A stretch of DNA of 64,000 bases from an uncultured Oxalobacteraceae bacterium. Its GTDB lineage: Bacteria; Pseudomonadota; Gammaproteobacteria; Burkholderiales; Burkholderiaceae_D. Each line of letters begins with the position of its first letter. The stretch's first letter is position 1. Below are positions 27,497-37,573 of this stretch, one piece after another. The DNA is taken from the NCBI GenBank assembly GCA_903893945.1, contig CAITOF010000026.1, positions 1 to 64,000 of the forward strand, given 5' to 3'. Made by a program: the position numbers and the translations under genes. The notes beneath the pieces are model-generated. The model worked only from the letters and a program-made list of their open reading frames with translations. It was not told the DNA's origin and did not search any database.

Positions 27497-28267
27497 ATGA
27501 TACATATTTCGAGCGATCAATTTGTCATCTGGGTGAATTCATTTATCTGGCCCCTGACACGCATACTCGGTCTGATCGCCATTGCGCCCTTTTTTGGCAA
27601 TGCATCGATTCCGGTCATGATCAAAATCAGTTTTGGCGTACTGCTTGCCCTGATTGTGGCACCCACACTGCAGCATCTTCCCCTGGTCGATCCGATCTCG
27701 TTGCCAGGGTTGCTGATTCTGGTACAGCAATTCATCATTGGTATTGCGATGGGATTCACCATGCAGATAGTCTTCAACAGTGTTGAAGTGGCCGGTGGCA
27801 TCATCAGCATGTCGATGGGGCTGGGGTTCGCGTCATTTTATGACCCACAGACCCGCGGCAGCACCCCGGTTTTGAGCCAGCTATTATCACTGATCGCGCT
27901 GATCCTGTTCCTCAGTCTGAATCTTCATCTGGTATTGCTCAACACACTGGTCGAAAGTTTTACGCGCCTGCCTATAGGGTCCGATGTTTCAGGCGACCCG
28001 GGTATGTGGATGCATCTGGTCAATGCGGGTTCAGTTATTTTCAGCTCCGGGATCCAACTGGCCCTGCCGGTGATTGCCGCGCTGCTGGTCACCAACATTT
28101 CATTGGCCATTCTGACACGCGCCGCACCGCAATTGAACATTTTCGGGATCGGTTTCCCGATCACCATGTCGGTCGGCTTGCTCATGTTATTTATTGTCAT
28201 GCCGTATCTGGCAGCGCCGCTGCAGAAGATTTTTGAACTGGGGTTACAGCAGGCAGTACTCCGGTAA
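27497..28267 (+). CDS. fliR: flagellar biosynthetic protein FliR
   Basis: A protein of about 256 residues with six or so membrane segments, the last part of the FliPQR export channel. Motifs: WPLTRILGLIAIAPFFGNASIPVMIKISFGVLLALIVAP, GFTMQIVFNSVEVAGGIISMSMGLGFASFYDPQTRGSTPVLSQLLSLIALILFLSLNLHLVLL. The start may be the ATG at 27497 or the TTG two codons upstream. It ends the flagellar run; no clear U-rich terminator follows. flhB and flhA are not in this window. Confidence 0.97.
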   Translation: MIHISSDQFVIWVNSFIWPLTRILGLIAIAPFFGNASIPVMIKISFGVLLALIVAPTLQHLPLVDPISLPGLLILVQQFIIGIAMGFTMQIVFNSVEVAGGIISMSMGLGFASFYDPQTRGSTPVLSQLLSLIALILFLSLNLHLVLLNTLVESFTRLPIGSDVSGDPGMWMHLVNAGSVIFSSGIQLALPVIAALLVTNISLAILTRAAPQLNIFGIGFPITMSVGLLMLFIVMPYLAAPLQKIFELGLQQAVLR

Positions 28268-28390
28268 AAGCCTGTCGTCGTAGACCTTGACGGCGATGTG
28301 GGTGAACCTGCTTGCGCAGGATAGCATGCAGAACGGTCACTGAACTGCGGCGATCGCCAACAGGCCGGTGACAATAACCGGGGAGCCGCT

Positions 28391-28825
28391 ATGGATGTAC
28401 AAGCACAGATCGACCAGTATTTACTTGGTCAGCCTGAACCGAAACGCAACGACATGCAGACATTGCACCGCACCATGCTGACGTTAATGCCAGGCTGTCG
28501 ACTATGGTTTCTCGACGGCAGAAACAGCGACAATAAAGTCGTTTCCAATCCAAATGTCGGGCACGGAGTTCAGCTCCTCAAACATGCAGGCGGAAAAACC
28601 AGAGAATTTTATCAAATCGGATTCAGCGCGAATACAACCGGTATTTCAGTCTATATCATGGGTATCAAGGACAAAAAATATCTGGCCGAAACTTTCGGTA
28701 AACGCCTCGGCAAAGCGAGTGTGACTGGCTACTGCATCAAATTCAAGGCACTCAACGACATCAATATGGAGGTCCTTGAGGCCGCTATCCGATCCGGCCT
28801 GGAGGTCCAAGGTGATAAAGATTAA
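28391..28825 (+). CDS. DUF1801-like (YdhG/YobT-type) protein
   Basis: A 144-residue soluble protein that looks like the DUF1801/YdhG family: an N-terminal helix pair (IDQYLLGQPEPKRNDMQTLHRTMLTLMPGCRLWFLDGRN), a beta-rich centre (REFYQIGFSANTTGISVYIMGI), and a C-terminal KASVTGYCIKFKALNDINMEVLEAAIRSGLE. The family is small and poorly understood. It stands alone after the flagellar operon with a 123-base gap and is probably an independent accessory gene. Confidence 0.75.
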   Translation: MDVQAQIDQYLLGQPEPKRNDMQTLHRTMLTLMPGCRLWFLDGRNSDNKVVSNPNVGHGVQLLKHAGGKTREFYQIGFSANTTGISVYIMGIKDKKYLAETFGKRLGKASVTGYCIKFKALNDINMEVLEAAIRSGLEVQGDKD

Positions 28826-28865
28826 GTTCACCACGTGCCTGTCTGGGCAGGTCACATGACAGGCC

Positions 28866-28934
28866 GGCGGGTCATTCGTGCGATCCCGCCGCATGCCGCG
28901 ATGCAATGCGTCCCGGACCGGATCCGGCGCCGGG
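28866..28934. repeat. cluster of GC-rich palindromes
   Basis: In the gap after the DUF1801 gene, GGCGGG...CCCGCC (28866-28871/28885-28890) is followed by a nested palindrome with arms CCCGG (28912-28916) and CCGGG (28930-28934) around CCGGATCCGG (28918-28927). No U-tract follows. This may be extragenic palindromic DNA or a terminator-like block. It sits next to a gene remnant. Confidence 0.4.
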
Positions 28935-28948
28935 TCAGCGCTTACACC

Positions 28949-29074
28949 TCAGTCAGTTAGCATCTCAAGCTCACGGGTCTTGCGCAGTTCGGGATCGGTC
29001 TTGGCCCAATCGGCCAGAACTGACGCAGGTGCCATATAGAAGACCATGAACGTCCTGTTAGCGGATTCAGTCAT
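28949..29074 (-). pseudogene. 41-codon remnant of a longer gene
   Basis: Too short for the ORF track. It has a good ribosome binding site (GAGAGGGG) and reads MTESANRTFMVFYMAPASVL, then ADWAKTDPELRKTRELEM, before a stop. The strand-helix pattern looks like the first third of a small alpha/beta protein whose remainder is missing. I cannot name the family with confidence. A real mini-protein is also possible. The GC-rich palindromes begin where the protein ends. Confidence 0.4.
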
Positions 29075-29159
29075 AAATACCCCTCTCACATGGCTAACTG
29101 CCCGCTCATTCACCGCAATGCATCGCTGATGCCTGACAATTTATTGATGGGCTACACTA

Positions 29160-29900
29160 TCAATTCCATTTTTTTTCAATCGTGGCCAGGGTCCGGTTCT
29201 TTGAAATTATGTCGAAACCCTGATTATATAATTCCATATATCTGGCACTATCCGGATACGTTTTTGAAAACACCGTGTAAACATCTTCTTTTATATTCAG
29301 GTTACCAACGGCGACGATTTTTCCGCTGAATTCCCGGGAATAGTTTCTTAACAGGTACGCAGTTATTTTTCCGTAAGAAATTACATAATCCGCGCGACCG
29401 GCCAGCAGTTTACGAAATGCGCTTACGTCAGTGGGTGATTCATCCCGAATAATTTTTTTATCGGTGTCGAATGCTTCACCGTATTCATATTCATAGGTCA
29501 CAATGACACGCTTACCTTCCAGATCAGAAATGGTGAGGTCGCGCTCTTTACTGTCGGAACGGGAATAAATAGTGGGCGTGATGGTGAACATGGGCTTACG
29601 GGTCCACAGATAGTCCGGCTCCATCAAGCTTGTGCGTGTAGTATTGAAACACCCCAGCAGCTGGCCTGTTTTTACCAGATGCAGGCAACGCGCATAGGGT
29701 ATGGGTTCAAATTTGACATCAATTTTTACAGCGGCAAAAGCAGCACGGACAACGTCGACCGAATATCCTTCAATTTTTCCATTGTTCATTCCAGAAAATG
29801 GATACCATGCGTCTTCCGCCGCGATAGTTATGGTTTCAGCGCCGCATCCGCTCGCAGACAATACCCATAGCGTAAAAATCCAGATGCGCAGCTTACACAT
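29160..29900 (-). CDS. periplasmic solute-binding protein, SBP family 3, without permease (second copy)
   Basis: A 246-residue secreted protein. The signal segment (LRIWIFTLWVLSASGCGA) ends near a cysteine, so lipoprotein processing is possible. The type II binding fold follows: DAWYPFSGMNNGKIEGYSVDVVRAAFAAVKIDVKFEPIPYARCLHLVKTG, SDLEGKRVIVTYEYEYGEAF, FRKLLAGRADYVISYGKITAYLL. No transporter genes are adjacent. It shares the family of the protein at 2582-3364. A ligand cannot be assigned. Confidence 0.85.
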   Translation of the reverse strand: MCKLRIWIFTLWVLSASGCGAETITIAAEDAWYPFSGMNNGKIEGYSVDVVRAAFAAVKIDVKFEPIPYARCLHLVKTGQLLGCFNTTRTSLMEPDYLWTRKPMFTITPTIYSRSDSKERDLTISDLEGKRVIVTYEYEYGEAFDTDKKIIRDESPTDVSAFRKLLAGRADYVISYGKITAYLLRNYSREFSGKIVAVGNLNIKEDVYTVFSKTYPDSARYMELYNQGFDIISKNRTLATIEKKWN

Positions 29901-30054
29901 TGTCAGCCTTTAAGAAAATACTGGTCGTTCAGGTGCCGTAAGATCACCGCGAAAATGGCAGAACATCGACGAGCCATTGGCCACTTCAAAGTCCCTGCTG
30001 AAATGCAAACTGGCGGGGCGATCACTTTGAACAATAAACAGGCTGCAACATGAC

Positions 30055-30072
30055 GCTGATCGCGGGATCAGC
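30055..30072. other. 7-bp perfect hairpin just after the NUDIX gene
   Basis: GCTGATC-GCGG-GATCAGC lies three bases past the NUDIX stop codon, at the end of the long nuo transcript. No run of U follows on the minus strand, so a terminator role is possible but weak. Confidence 0.3.
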
Positions 30073-30074
30073 GA

Positions 30075-30638
30075 TCAAGGACCAGTTGTCCACAATCCGG
30101 CCTGAATTTTTTCGAGCCAGAAGGCTCCAATGATGGTCTTTACGTCGGTCACGCGGCCGGTTTTTACGCCGTCCAGCAACTCGGCCAACGGAGCGCGATA
30201 AACGTCCAGGAATTCGCCCTCGTCCAGCCGAGATGGCCCAGCCGTCAGATTCTTTGCAAGATAAATGTCAAGATGCTCGTCGGAATACGCTATCGCATTG
30301 TGAATGGTGCAAACGAATTGCCATGACTGTGCGGTGTAGCCGGTTTCTTCCAGTAATTCACGTTTGGCACAATCCAGCGCGGCTTCGTCCGGATCAATTT
30401 TCCCGGCCGGGAATTCAATGAAAACCTGATTCAGCGGATAGCGAAACTGGCGTTCCAGCAGCACCGTACCATCGTCAAACACGGGAAGAATCACCACGGC
30501 ACCAGGGTGTTTAATGTATTCACGACAGGTTGTTTTCCCATTGGGCAATGTCACCTGATCGCTTTGCACCTTGACGAAATGCCCTTCGAAAACCCGTTCG
30601 GACGAAATACGGTATTCAGTTAAATGATCGTCATTCAT
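30075..30638 (-). CDS. NUDIX hydrolase, ADP-ribose pyrophosphatase type
   Basis: A 187-residue NUDIX enzyme. The Nudix box is present with normal spacing (GKIDPDEAALDCAKRELLEETGY). The N-terminal strand motif SERVFEGHFVKVQSDQVTLPNGKTTCREYIKHPGAVVILPV and the C-terminal EGEFLDVYRAPLAEL fit the ADP-ribose/NudF group. The start is MNDDHL at 30638; the ATG overlaps the stop of the DUF2818 gene (ATGA). It ends the nuo gene run, a common betaproteobacterial neighbour there. Confidence 0.93.
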   Translation of the reverse strand: MNDDHLTEYRISSERVFEGHFVKVQSDQVTLPNGKTTCREYIKHPGAVVILPVFDDGTVLLERQFRYPLNQVFIEFPAGKIDPDEAALDCAKRELLEETGYTAQSWQFVCTIHNAIAYSDEHLDIYLAKNLTAGPSRLDEGEFLDVYRAPLAELLDGVKTGRVTDVKTIIGAFWLEKIQAGLWTTGP

Positions 30639-30940
30639 TGGCGTCGCAGGTATTGATAAACAAAACCGGGGAAGGCAAGGACAATGAACAGGCAGGCGGA
30701 TACAGCATAAAACTCCCAACCTTGCTGGAACACATTGCCGATCGCCGATTCGAGCAGGTAGCCTATGCCACCTATGACAAAATAACAGGAAATTAATTCC
30801 GCCAGACGTATCCAGAACGATTTCCTGGCGGACTTTCCTTTGATGGGAATCAGAGCGAAAAGACGCTGATTTATAAACGGCAAATTGGCGCCTATCAGCG
30901 CCAATAAGATCAGACTCCCGACTGCCGTGGAATTTTGCAT
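30635..30940 (-). CDS. DUF2818 family membrane protein
   Basis: A 101-residue protein with three probable membrane helices (SLILLALIGANLPFI, LAELISCYFVIGGIGYLLESAIG, FYAVSACLFIVLAFPGFVYQYL). It matches the DUF2818 family, found mainly directly after nuoN in Betaproteobacteria. A role in complex I assembly or stability is often suspected from position only. It begins 12 bases after nuoN and overlaps the NUDIX gene. Confidence 0.9.
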   Translation of the reverse strand: MQNSTAVGSLILLALIGANLPFINQRLFALIPIKGKSARKSFWIRLAELISCYFVIGGIGYLLESAIGNVFQQGWEFYAVSACLFIVLAFPGFVYQYLRRQ

Positions 30941-30952
30941 TGCAATCCCGGC

Positions 30953-32431
30953 TTACGAGGCTAAGGTTTTGGTAATCGCATCCAGACAGGCGCGCATCAG
31001 TGACTCCGGCAGCAGGCCAAGTACAATGACAGCCAGACCATTTAAGCTCAATATCAAACGCATTTCGGCACCCACTGCGATAGCAGTCTGATCGGTCGGT
31101 TCATCAAAGTACATGACTTTAATAACGCGCAGGTAATAAAACGCACCGATCAGGGAAAACGCCACCGCCACGACGGCGAGCCAGACCTGGCCAGTACCCA
31201 ATACCGCCTGCAGCACGGAAAACTTCGCATAAAAACCCATGAAGGGCGGGATGCCTGCCAGCGAAAACATCAGCATCAGCATCACAAAGGCAAACCACGG
31301 ACTGCGTTTGGCCAACCCCTTGAGATCGTCAATCTGTTCGGATTCAAAGCCGTTGCGCGACAATAACAGGATAATGCCAAAGGTGCCGAGGGTCGTCAGG
31401 ACATAGGTAACGACGTAGAACATCGAGGAGGCATAGGCACTCGCGGCCAAATGAACGTGTCCGTCAGACACTCCCGAGAGCAGTCCCAGCAGCATAAAGC
31501 CCATGTGTGAAATGGTTGAATAGGCCAGCATGCGCTTCAGATTGGTCTGCGCCAGCGCAGCGACATTTCCAACCGCCATCGACAATACCGAAAGAACCAC
31601 CAGCATCTGCTGCCAATCGACCGCCTGCGTAAACAGGCCTTCCACCAGCAACCGGAAGCAGATCGCAAATGCGGCCAATTTGGGAGCGGCGCCCAGCAGC
31701 AGGGTCACGCCTGTCGGAGCACCCTGATACACGTCCGGAACCCACATGTGAAATGGCACGGCACCGAGTTTAAACGCGAGCCCCGCCACAATGAACGCCA
31801 GTGCAAATACCAGTATCGTTTTATTGGCCGTGACCGATGAACTGATATGCGATATTTCCGACAGGTCCAGTGAACCGGTTGCGCCATATAGCATCGAAAT
31901 GCCGTAAAGCAAAAAACCGGATGCCAGGGCACCCAGCACGAAATATTTCATCGCGGCTTCAATTGAAGCGACATGATCACGGCGCAGAGCGACCAGTGCG
32001 TACAGCGCCAGGGACATCAGTTCCAGACCAAGATAAATAATCAGGACGTTGTTTCCCGAAATCATGACCATCTGTCCGAGCAGCGAAAACAGGGCCAGCA
32101 CATAAAACTCGCCACCCAGCTCACCACCCAACATGCCCCGGTCAGCACTGTATTGACGGCTGTAAATCAGCGTCAGGGCCACCGCCAGATAGGAAAACAG
32201 TTTAAGCAGATTTGCCAACGGGTCCGAGAGAAACATGTTGTTGAACAGGTAGTAGGTCTGTCCCGAGTTCAGATCAGCCAGCGTCAGTGCGGCACATACA
32301 GCCAAGGTCAGTAACGACAGATAATGTGTCAACAGACGTTTTGTCCCAGCCAGAAACATGTCGATCAACAGGATCGCACAAGTGGCTAACAGTAAAAAAA
32401 CTTCAGGATAGGCAGGTGTAAAATTCATCAT
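30953..32431 (-). CDS. nuoN: NADH-quinone oxidoreductase subunit N
   Basis: A 492-residue antiporter-like membrane subunit of complex I with about 14 helices. It has the proton-channel core with the TM5-like glutamate ([17 protein letters not shown]), lysines in [29 protein letters not shown] and [19 protein letters not shown], and the C-terminal half with FAKF-type [15 protein letters not shown]. Last of the 14 nuo genes, 79 bases after nuoM. Confidence 0.98.
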   Translation of the reverse strand: MMNFTPAYPEVFLLLATCAILLIDMFLAGTKRLLTHYLSLLTLAVCAALTLADLNSGQTYYLFNNMFLSDPLANLLKLFSYLAVALTLIYSRQYSADRGMLGGELGGEFYVLALFSLLGQMVMISGNNVLIIYLGLELMSLALYALVALRRDHVASIEAAMKYFVLGALASGFLLYGISMLYGATGSLDLSEISHISSSVTANKTILVFALAFIVAGLAFKLGAVPFHMWVPDVYQGAPTGVTLLLGAAPKLAAFAICFRLLVEGLFTQAVDWQQMLVVLSVLSMAVGNVAALAQTNLKRMLAYSTISHMGFMLLGLLSGVSDGHVHLAASAYASSMFYVVTYVLTTLGTFGIILLLSRNGFESEQIDDLKGLAKRSPWFAFVMLMLMFSLAGIPPFMGFYAKFSVLQAVLGTGQVWLAVVAVAFSLIGAFYYLRVIKVMYFDEPTDQTAIAVGAEMRLILSLNGLAVIVLGLLPESLMRACLDAITKTLAS

Positions 32432-32510
32432 CTTTTTGCCTTATAGGCTAATGTGGCTTGGAGCCAGTTCAACTTCGTTTACGTTTTCCGAGGCCGCGCT
32501 CACGCGTCCA

Positions 32511-34001
32511 TCAGGGTGTTATTTTGGTTTGTGCAACATGATTTAACAGGTCAGAGACGCTGGTTTGCATGGCAGCGGTAATCGGCTCGGGATAAAGACC
32601 CATGGCAAACACGGCGATGGCCAGTATCGCCATCATAAAAAATTCACGCGAACTCAGATCTGTCAATTCAGCCACATGCTTGTTCGTAACCGCACCGAAA
32701 ATCACGCGCTTGACCATCCATAATGAATAGGCCGCGCCGAAAATCAGGGCCGTCGCAGCCAGCATGCCAATCCAGAAATTGAATCTGACCGCACCCAGAA
32801 TGACCATGAACTCACCGACAAACCCCGAGGTCGCAGGAAGCCCGCAGTTCGCCATGGAGAAAATCAGGAAAAATGCCGCAAATTTCGGCATGGTATTCAC
32901 GACTCCCCCATAGTCCGCTATCTGGCGCGAATGCACCCGGTCATACAGCACGCCGATGCAAAGAAACATGGCGCCGGAAACAAAGCCGTGTGAAATCATC
33001 TGCACCAGGCCACCCTGCACAGACATGTCATTGAACATGAAGAACCCCAGCGTGACAAACCCCATGTGTGCAATCGATGAGTAGGCTACCAGCTTTTTCA
33101 TATCTGTCTGCACCAGCGCCACCAGTCCGATATAGATAACCGCGATCAGCGACAGGGTAATGATGAAGCCGGACAGGTAATGGCTGGCGTCCGGGGCAAT
33201 CGGCAGGGAGAAGCGCAGAAAACCATAGGCACCCAGTTTCAGCATGATGGCCGCCAGCACCACCGACCCGCCGGTGGGCGCCTCGACGTGGGCATCCGGC
33301 AACCAGGTATGTACTGGCCACATCGGCACCTTGACTGCAAAGGCCATCAAGAACGCCAGGAAAATCAGGATCTGCTGATGCAGGCTCAGTGGCAGCTTAT
33401 GCCAGTCAAGAATATTGAAACTGCCGGATTGCGTGTACAGATAAATAATGGCAACCAGCGTCAGCAACGAGCCGAGCAGCGTATAAAGAAAAAACTTGAA
33501 CGAGGCATAGACCCGGTTTGCGCCACCCCATACACCAATGATGATGTACATCGGAATCAGGGTGGCTTCGAAAAACACATAGAACAAAAGTCCGTCCAGG
33601 GCGCAGAATACACCGATCATCAGGCCTGACAGAATCAGGAACGCGCCCATATACTGGGCCACCCGCTTTTCAATCACCACCCAGCCTGCAATCACGACGA
33701 TCACGGTTATGAATGCGGTCAGTAGCACCAGCCACAGCGAAATACCGTCGATCCCCAGAAAGTAATTGACATTGAAGCGCGCAATCCAGCTGGCCTGCTC
33801 GACAAACTGCATGCCGTGCGCCGCATTGTCAAAGTGACTGAGCAGCGGAAGCGTCACAATGAAGCTGGCGACCGAACCGATAAGCGAAACCAGACGAACC
33901 AGACCGGGGTTATCATCATTACCGATCGCAATGACCAACACACCGAAAGCGACTGGAAGCCAGATCGCAAGACTTAATAAAATGGAAGTTGACTGCATCA
34001 T
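32511..34001 (-). CDS. nuoM: NADH-quinone oxidoreductase subunit M
   Basis: A 496-residue antiporter-like proton-pumping subunit. Typical segments: FFEATLIPMYIIIGVWGG with the conserved glutamate, VPMWPVHTWLPDAHVEAPTGGSVVLAAIMLKLGAYGFLRF, and MKKLVAYSSIAHMGFVTLG. Length and order match the family. It starts 21 bases after nuoL. Confidence 0.98.
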   Translation of the reverse strand: MMQSTSILLSLAIWLPVAFGVLVIAIGNDDNPGLVRLVSLIGSVASFIVTLPLLSHFDNAAHGMQFVEQASWIARFNVNYFLGIDGISLWLVLLTAFITVIVVIAGWVVIEKRVAQYMGAFLILSGLMIGVFCALDGLLFYVFFEATLIPMYIIIGVWGGANRVYASFKFFLYTLLGSLLTLVAIIYLYTQSGSFNILDWHKLPLSLHQQILIFLAFLMAFAVKVPMWPVHTWLPDAHVEAPTGGSVVLAAIMLKLGAYGFLRFSLPIAPDASHYLSGFIITLSLIAVIYIGLVALVQTDMKKLVAYSSIAHMGFVTLGFFMFNDMSVQGGLVQMISHGFVSGAMFLCIGVLYDRVHSRQIADYGGVVNTMPKFAAFFLIFSMANCGLPATSGFVGEFMVILGAVRFNFWIGMLAATALIFGAAYSLWMVKRVIFGAVTNKHVAELTDLSSREFFMMAILAIAVFAMGLYPEPITAAMQTSVSDLLNHVAQTKITP

Positions 34002-34022
34002 AGTTATGTTCTTCTGGTCTTC

Positions 34023-36074
34023 TTATTTAGTAAATGGGCTAGGCATGAAATAAATCAGGTAACCCAGTACCCCAAGTATCATGACAAACGCATAGTGATA
34101 GATGTAGCCGGTCTGGGCAGTACGTATTGCTCTTGAGAACCACGCCACCACCCTGGCACTGCCATTGACGATTAATCCATCGATCACACTCTTGTCACCG
34201 ACATTCCACAAACCACCTCCCAGCAACCGTGCACCTCCGGCAAAAACGACATCGTTAAATTTGTCCATGTAGTATTTGTTGTCGAGTATCGTGTACAGAA
34301 CACTGAAATTTTTCTTGAGTGCCGCCGGAATCGCGGGTTTCACCATATAGAAGTAGTAGGACAGTCCGACGCCAGCCAGAGCCAGCCATAGCGGCAATGA
34401 CTTCACCGCACCCAGAGCCATACCTAACGCACCACCGGACCGTTCAAATTCCTCAGTCAGTTCTCGCATGGCTTCATGATGATCGGCTACAAAGATAACA
34501 TTTTTGAAGAAATCGCCATGCAGCATCGGGCCTATGGTCAGATAACCGATTATGACCGATGGAATTGCCAGCAGCACCAGCGGTAACGTCACCACCCAGG
34601 GAGATTCATGCGGTTTCTGCCCCGCTGCCAGGCCATGATGGTGTTCGTCGTGCGCGTCACCCTGATCAGCGTGGTTGTGATGCCCGTGCTGACCAAAATT
34701 TTCCTTGCCGTGGAACACCAGAAAGTACATCCGGAACGAATAGAAGGCGGTAATAAACACACCTGCCAATACCGAGAACTGAGCGAACCCGGAGCCGGCG
34801 ATCTGGCTGGCCTGCACGGCATCAATAATGCTGTCTTTCGAATAGAAGCCGGAGAAAAACGGTGTACCGATCAGGGCGAGCGAACCAACCAGCGACGTGA
34901 GCCAGGTCACCTTCATGTATTTGCGCAGCCCCCCCATATTGCGGATGTCCTGGTCATGGTGCATGCCGATAATGACCGAACCGGCGGCCAGGAACAGCAG
35001 CGCTTTAAAAAATGCATGTGTCATGAGATGGAAAACTGCCACCGAATAGGCCGATGCGCCCAGCGCAACGGTCATGTAGCCGAGTTGCGACAGGGTTGAA
35101 TAGGCCACAACACGTTTGATATCGTTTTGAATAATGCCCATGAAACCCATGAACAGCGCGGTAATGGAGCCGATAACCAGCACGAACGACAGCGCCGTAT
35201 CGGACATTTCAAACAGCGGCGACATGCGTGCCACCATGAAAATGCCGGCGGTAACCATCGTCGCGGCATGAATCAGGGCAGAGATCGGTGTCGGACCTTC
35301 CATCGAATCAGGCAACCAGACGTGCAGCGGGAACTGGGCCGATTTACCCATGGCACCAATAAACAGGCAGATGCAGCTGACCGTGATCAGCGACCAGCCT
35401 GTGCCAGGCAACACGCCCATCACCAGAATGTCCTTCTGGTGAAAGACATCCTGATAATTCATGCTGTTGGTGTACGCCACGATCAACCCGATACCGAGGA
35501 TGAAGCCGAAGTCACCGACGCGGTTCACCAGGAATGCTTTCAGGTTGGCAAAGATGGCTGTAGGCCGGGTGTACCAGAAACCAATCAGCAGGTACGACAC
35601 CAGTCCGACAGCTTCCCAGCCAAAAAACAGCTGCAGGAAATTATTGCTCATCACGAGCATTAACATCGAAAAGGTGAACAGCGAAATATAGGCAAAGAAG
35701 CGGTTATAGCCTTCATCTTCATCCATATAACCGATGGTGTAAATATGCACCATCAGGGAAACAAAAGTGACAACGCACATCATCATCGCCGACAGGCTGT
35801 CGATCTGAAAACCGACTTCGAGCTTTAAGCCCGCCACATTCATCCACTGGTAGATCGTTCCGTTAAAACTTGCACCATCCAGGACAGACATCAGTGTGTA
35901 GACGGAAATGACAAATGCGATCAATACCCCCAGTATGGTGACACTGTGCGACGTTTTGCGGCCTACCACGTTGCCTGAGAACTTCGTTCCCAGAAGACCG
36001 GCAATGGCAGAGCCGGCGAGTGGTGCCAGTGGCACCGCTAATAGTAGTTGTGGATTCATTGCTCCTACCGTCAT
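34023..36074 (-). CDS. nuoL: NADH-quinone oxidoreductase subunit L
   Basis: A 683-residue distal antiporter-like subunit that carries the long lateral helix at its C-terminal end. Core motifs: FFGWEAVGLVSYLLIGFWYTRPTA, FPLHVWLPDSMEGPTPISALIHAATMVTAGIFMVAR, IKRVVAYSTLSQLGYMTVALG. A His/Asp-rich loop (HGHHNHADQGDAHDEHHHG, near 475-495) is a local feature and could bind metal by chance. It lies 5 bases after nuoK. Confidence 0.98.
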   Translation of the reverse strand: MTVGAMNPQLLLAVPLAPLAGSAIAGLLGTKFSGNVVGRKTSHSVTILGVLIAFVISVYTLMSVLDGASFNGTIYQWMNVAGLKLEVGFQIDSLSAMMMCVVTFVSLMVHIYTIGYMDEDEGYNRFFAYISLFTFSMLMLVMSNNFLQLFFGWEAVGLVSYLLIGFWYTRPTAIFANLKAFLVNRVGDFGFILGIGLIVAYTNSMNYQDVFHQKDILVMGVLPGTGWSLITVSCICLFIGAMGKSAQFPLHVWLPDSMEGPTPISALIHAATMVTAGIFMVARMSPLFEMSDTALSFVLVIGSITALFMGFMGIIQNDIKRVVAYSTLSQLGYMTVALGASAYSVAVFHLMTHAFFKALLFLAAGSVIIGMHHDQDIRNMGGLRKYMKVTWLTSLVGSLALIGTPFFSGFYSKDSIIDAVQASQIAGSGFAQFSVLAGVFITAFYSFRMYFLVFHGKENFGQHGHHNHADQGDAHDEHHHGLAAGQKPHESPWVVTLPLVLLAIPSVIIGYLTIGPMLHGDFFKNVIFVADHHEAMRELTEEFERSGGALGMALGAVKSLPLWLALAGVGLSYYFYMVKPAIPAALKKNFSVLYTILDNKYYMDKFNDVVFAGGARLLGGGLWNVGDKSVIDGLIVNGSARVVAWFSRAIRTAQTGYIYHYAFVMILGVLGYLIYFMPSPFTK

Positions 36075-36079
36075 GTTAA

Positions 36080-36391
36080 TTATCCTTTGAGCGAATCGAG
36101 GTCTTCAACATTGATGGTATCCAGATTTCTGAACATCACCACCAGTATTGCCAGCCCGATGGCAGATTCAGCCGCCGCCACGGTGAGTATGAAGAACACA
36201 AAAATCTGCCCGGCCGTATCGCCCAGATAGTGTGAGAACGCGACAAAATTGATATTGACCGCCAACAGCATCAGTTCAATTGCCATTAACAATACAATGA
36301 TATTTTTTCTGTTCAGAAAAATGCCGATCACCGAAATGGCAAACAGAATCGCGCCAAGAATAAGATAATGGGTAAGCGATATGACAAACAT
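36080..36391 (-). CDS. nuoK: NADH-quinone oxidoreductase subunit K
   Basis: A 103-residue subunit with three helices. It carries the conserved membrane glutamates ([18 protein letters not shown] and [13 protein letters not shown]). Size and sequence are fully typical. It overlaps nuoJ by one base. Confidence 0.98.
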   Translation of the reverse strand: MFVISLTHYLILGAILFAISVIGIFLNRKNIIVLLMAIELMLLAVNINFVAFSHYLGDTAGQIFVFFILTVAAAESAIGLAILVVMFRNLDTINVEDLDSLKG

Positions 36392-37029
36392 TATTTACCG
36401 TCCTGGTTAGGTTGAGTCGAACTTGCCGTTGCGCGTGGTTCGGCCTGCATTTTTACTATGCGCAGGCGGTCACTGCTTTTCACTTTAATGGCAAGTGCGG
36501 GGTCCAGATGTTTGGTGTCTTTGCGTCGACGCAGGGTCAGCGCAACCGCGGCGACAATACCGAGCAGCAGAATCGCGGCCGCAATTTCGAATGCGTACGC
36601 ATAGTGCGTGTAAATCAGCATACCCAGTGCTTTGGTATTACCACCCAACTCCACTTTAGCCGGAATGTTGCCAACCACCGGGGTCCAGAAGCCGCGCAAC
36701 AGCACCATCGACATTTCAAGCACAATCACCACGCCCACCGTGGCGGCGAGGGGAAAGTGGCTCCAGAATCCTTCGCGTATCTTGTCCATGTTAATGTCCA
36801 GCATCATCACCACAAACAGGAACAGCACCATGACGGCGCCGACATAGACCAGCACCAGCACAATGGCCAGGAATTCTGCCTGCAATAACATCCAGAGTGC
36901 GGCGGCGTTAAAAAACGCGAGCACCAGGAACAGTGCCGCATGCACCGGATTTTTTGCCGTCACAACACGAAATGCAGCGCATATCAATATGGCTGAGAAC
37001 AGTAAAAAAAGGATAGAAGTAAATTCCAT
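36391..37029 (-). CDS. nuoJ: NADH-quinone oxidoreductase subunit J
   Basis: A 212-residue membrane subunit with about five helices ([72 protein letters not shown]). A polar cytoplasmic tail ends the protein ([16 protein letters not shown]...). Position between nuoI and nuoK confirms it. Confidence 0.97.
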   Translation of the reverse strand: MEFTSILFLLFSAILICAAFRVVTAKNPVHAALFLVLAFFNAAALWMLLQAEFLAIVLVLVYVGAVMVLFLFVVMMLDINMDKIREGFWSHFPLAATVGVVIVLEMSMVLLRGFWTPVVGNIPAKVELGGNTKALGMLIYTHYAYAFEIAAAILLLGIVAAVALTLRRRKDTKHLDPALAIKVKSSDRLRIVKMQAEPRATASSTQPNQDGK

Positions 37030-37047
37030 TATCTGAATTCTTTTAAG

Positions 37048-37548
37048 TTAGCGGTATTGAGCATCGCGGGCACGAGCTGCTGCAATTTCGGGTTCATATT
37101 TATTACCAACGGCCAGCAACATGTCTTTGGTAAAATACAGGTCACCGCGCTTTTCACCATGATATTCCAGCACATGCGTTTCAACGATTGAATCCACCGG
37201 ACAGGACTCTTCGCAGAATCCGCAAAAGATGCACTTGGTCAAATCAATGTCATAGCGCGTTGTGCGGCGACTGCCGTCGTCACGCTGTTCAGACTCAATC
37301 GTGATTGCCATTGCCGGGCAGACCGCTTCACAGAGTTTGCAGGCGATACAACGCTCTTCCCCGTTCGGATAGCTGCGCAATGCATGCAGTCCGCGAAATC
37401 GCGGCGACATGGGCGTTTTTTCTTCCGGGAATTGCACGGTGATCTTGCGCGCAAACATATAGCGCCCCGTTAAGGCCATCCCCTTGATGAGCTCTCTCAG
37501 CATAATACTGGAGAAAAAATCTTTAATTGCTTCCATCTTTACATCCAA
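37048..37548 (-). CDS. nuoI: NADH-quinone oxidoreductase subunit I
   Basis: A 162-166-residue peripheral subunit with two [4Fe-4S] clusters, N6a and N6b. Both motifs are intact: [12 protein letters not shown] and [12 protein letters not shown]. It passes electrons toward NuoB. The start may be MDVK (37548) or MEAIKDFF (37536), the usual family start; no strong Shine-Dalgarno decides. Confidence 0.97.
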   Translation of the reverse strand: MDVKMEAIKDFFSSIMLRELIKGMALTGRYMFARKITVQFPEEKTPMSPRFRGLHALRSYPNGEERCIACKLCEAVCPAMAITIESEQRDDGSRRTTRYDIDLTKCIFCGFCEESCPVDSIVETHVLEYHGEKRGDLYFTKDMLLAVGNKYEPEIAAARARDAQYR

Positions 37549-37573
37549 TCACGTGAGTTCCGATTTGATATTG

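Noticed and set aside
34580-34650. His-rich loop in NuoL, considered as a metal-binding insertion
   Set aside because: It lies in a variable cytoplasmic or periplasmic loop of an otherwise normal NuoL; no ordered metal motif is evident.
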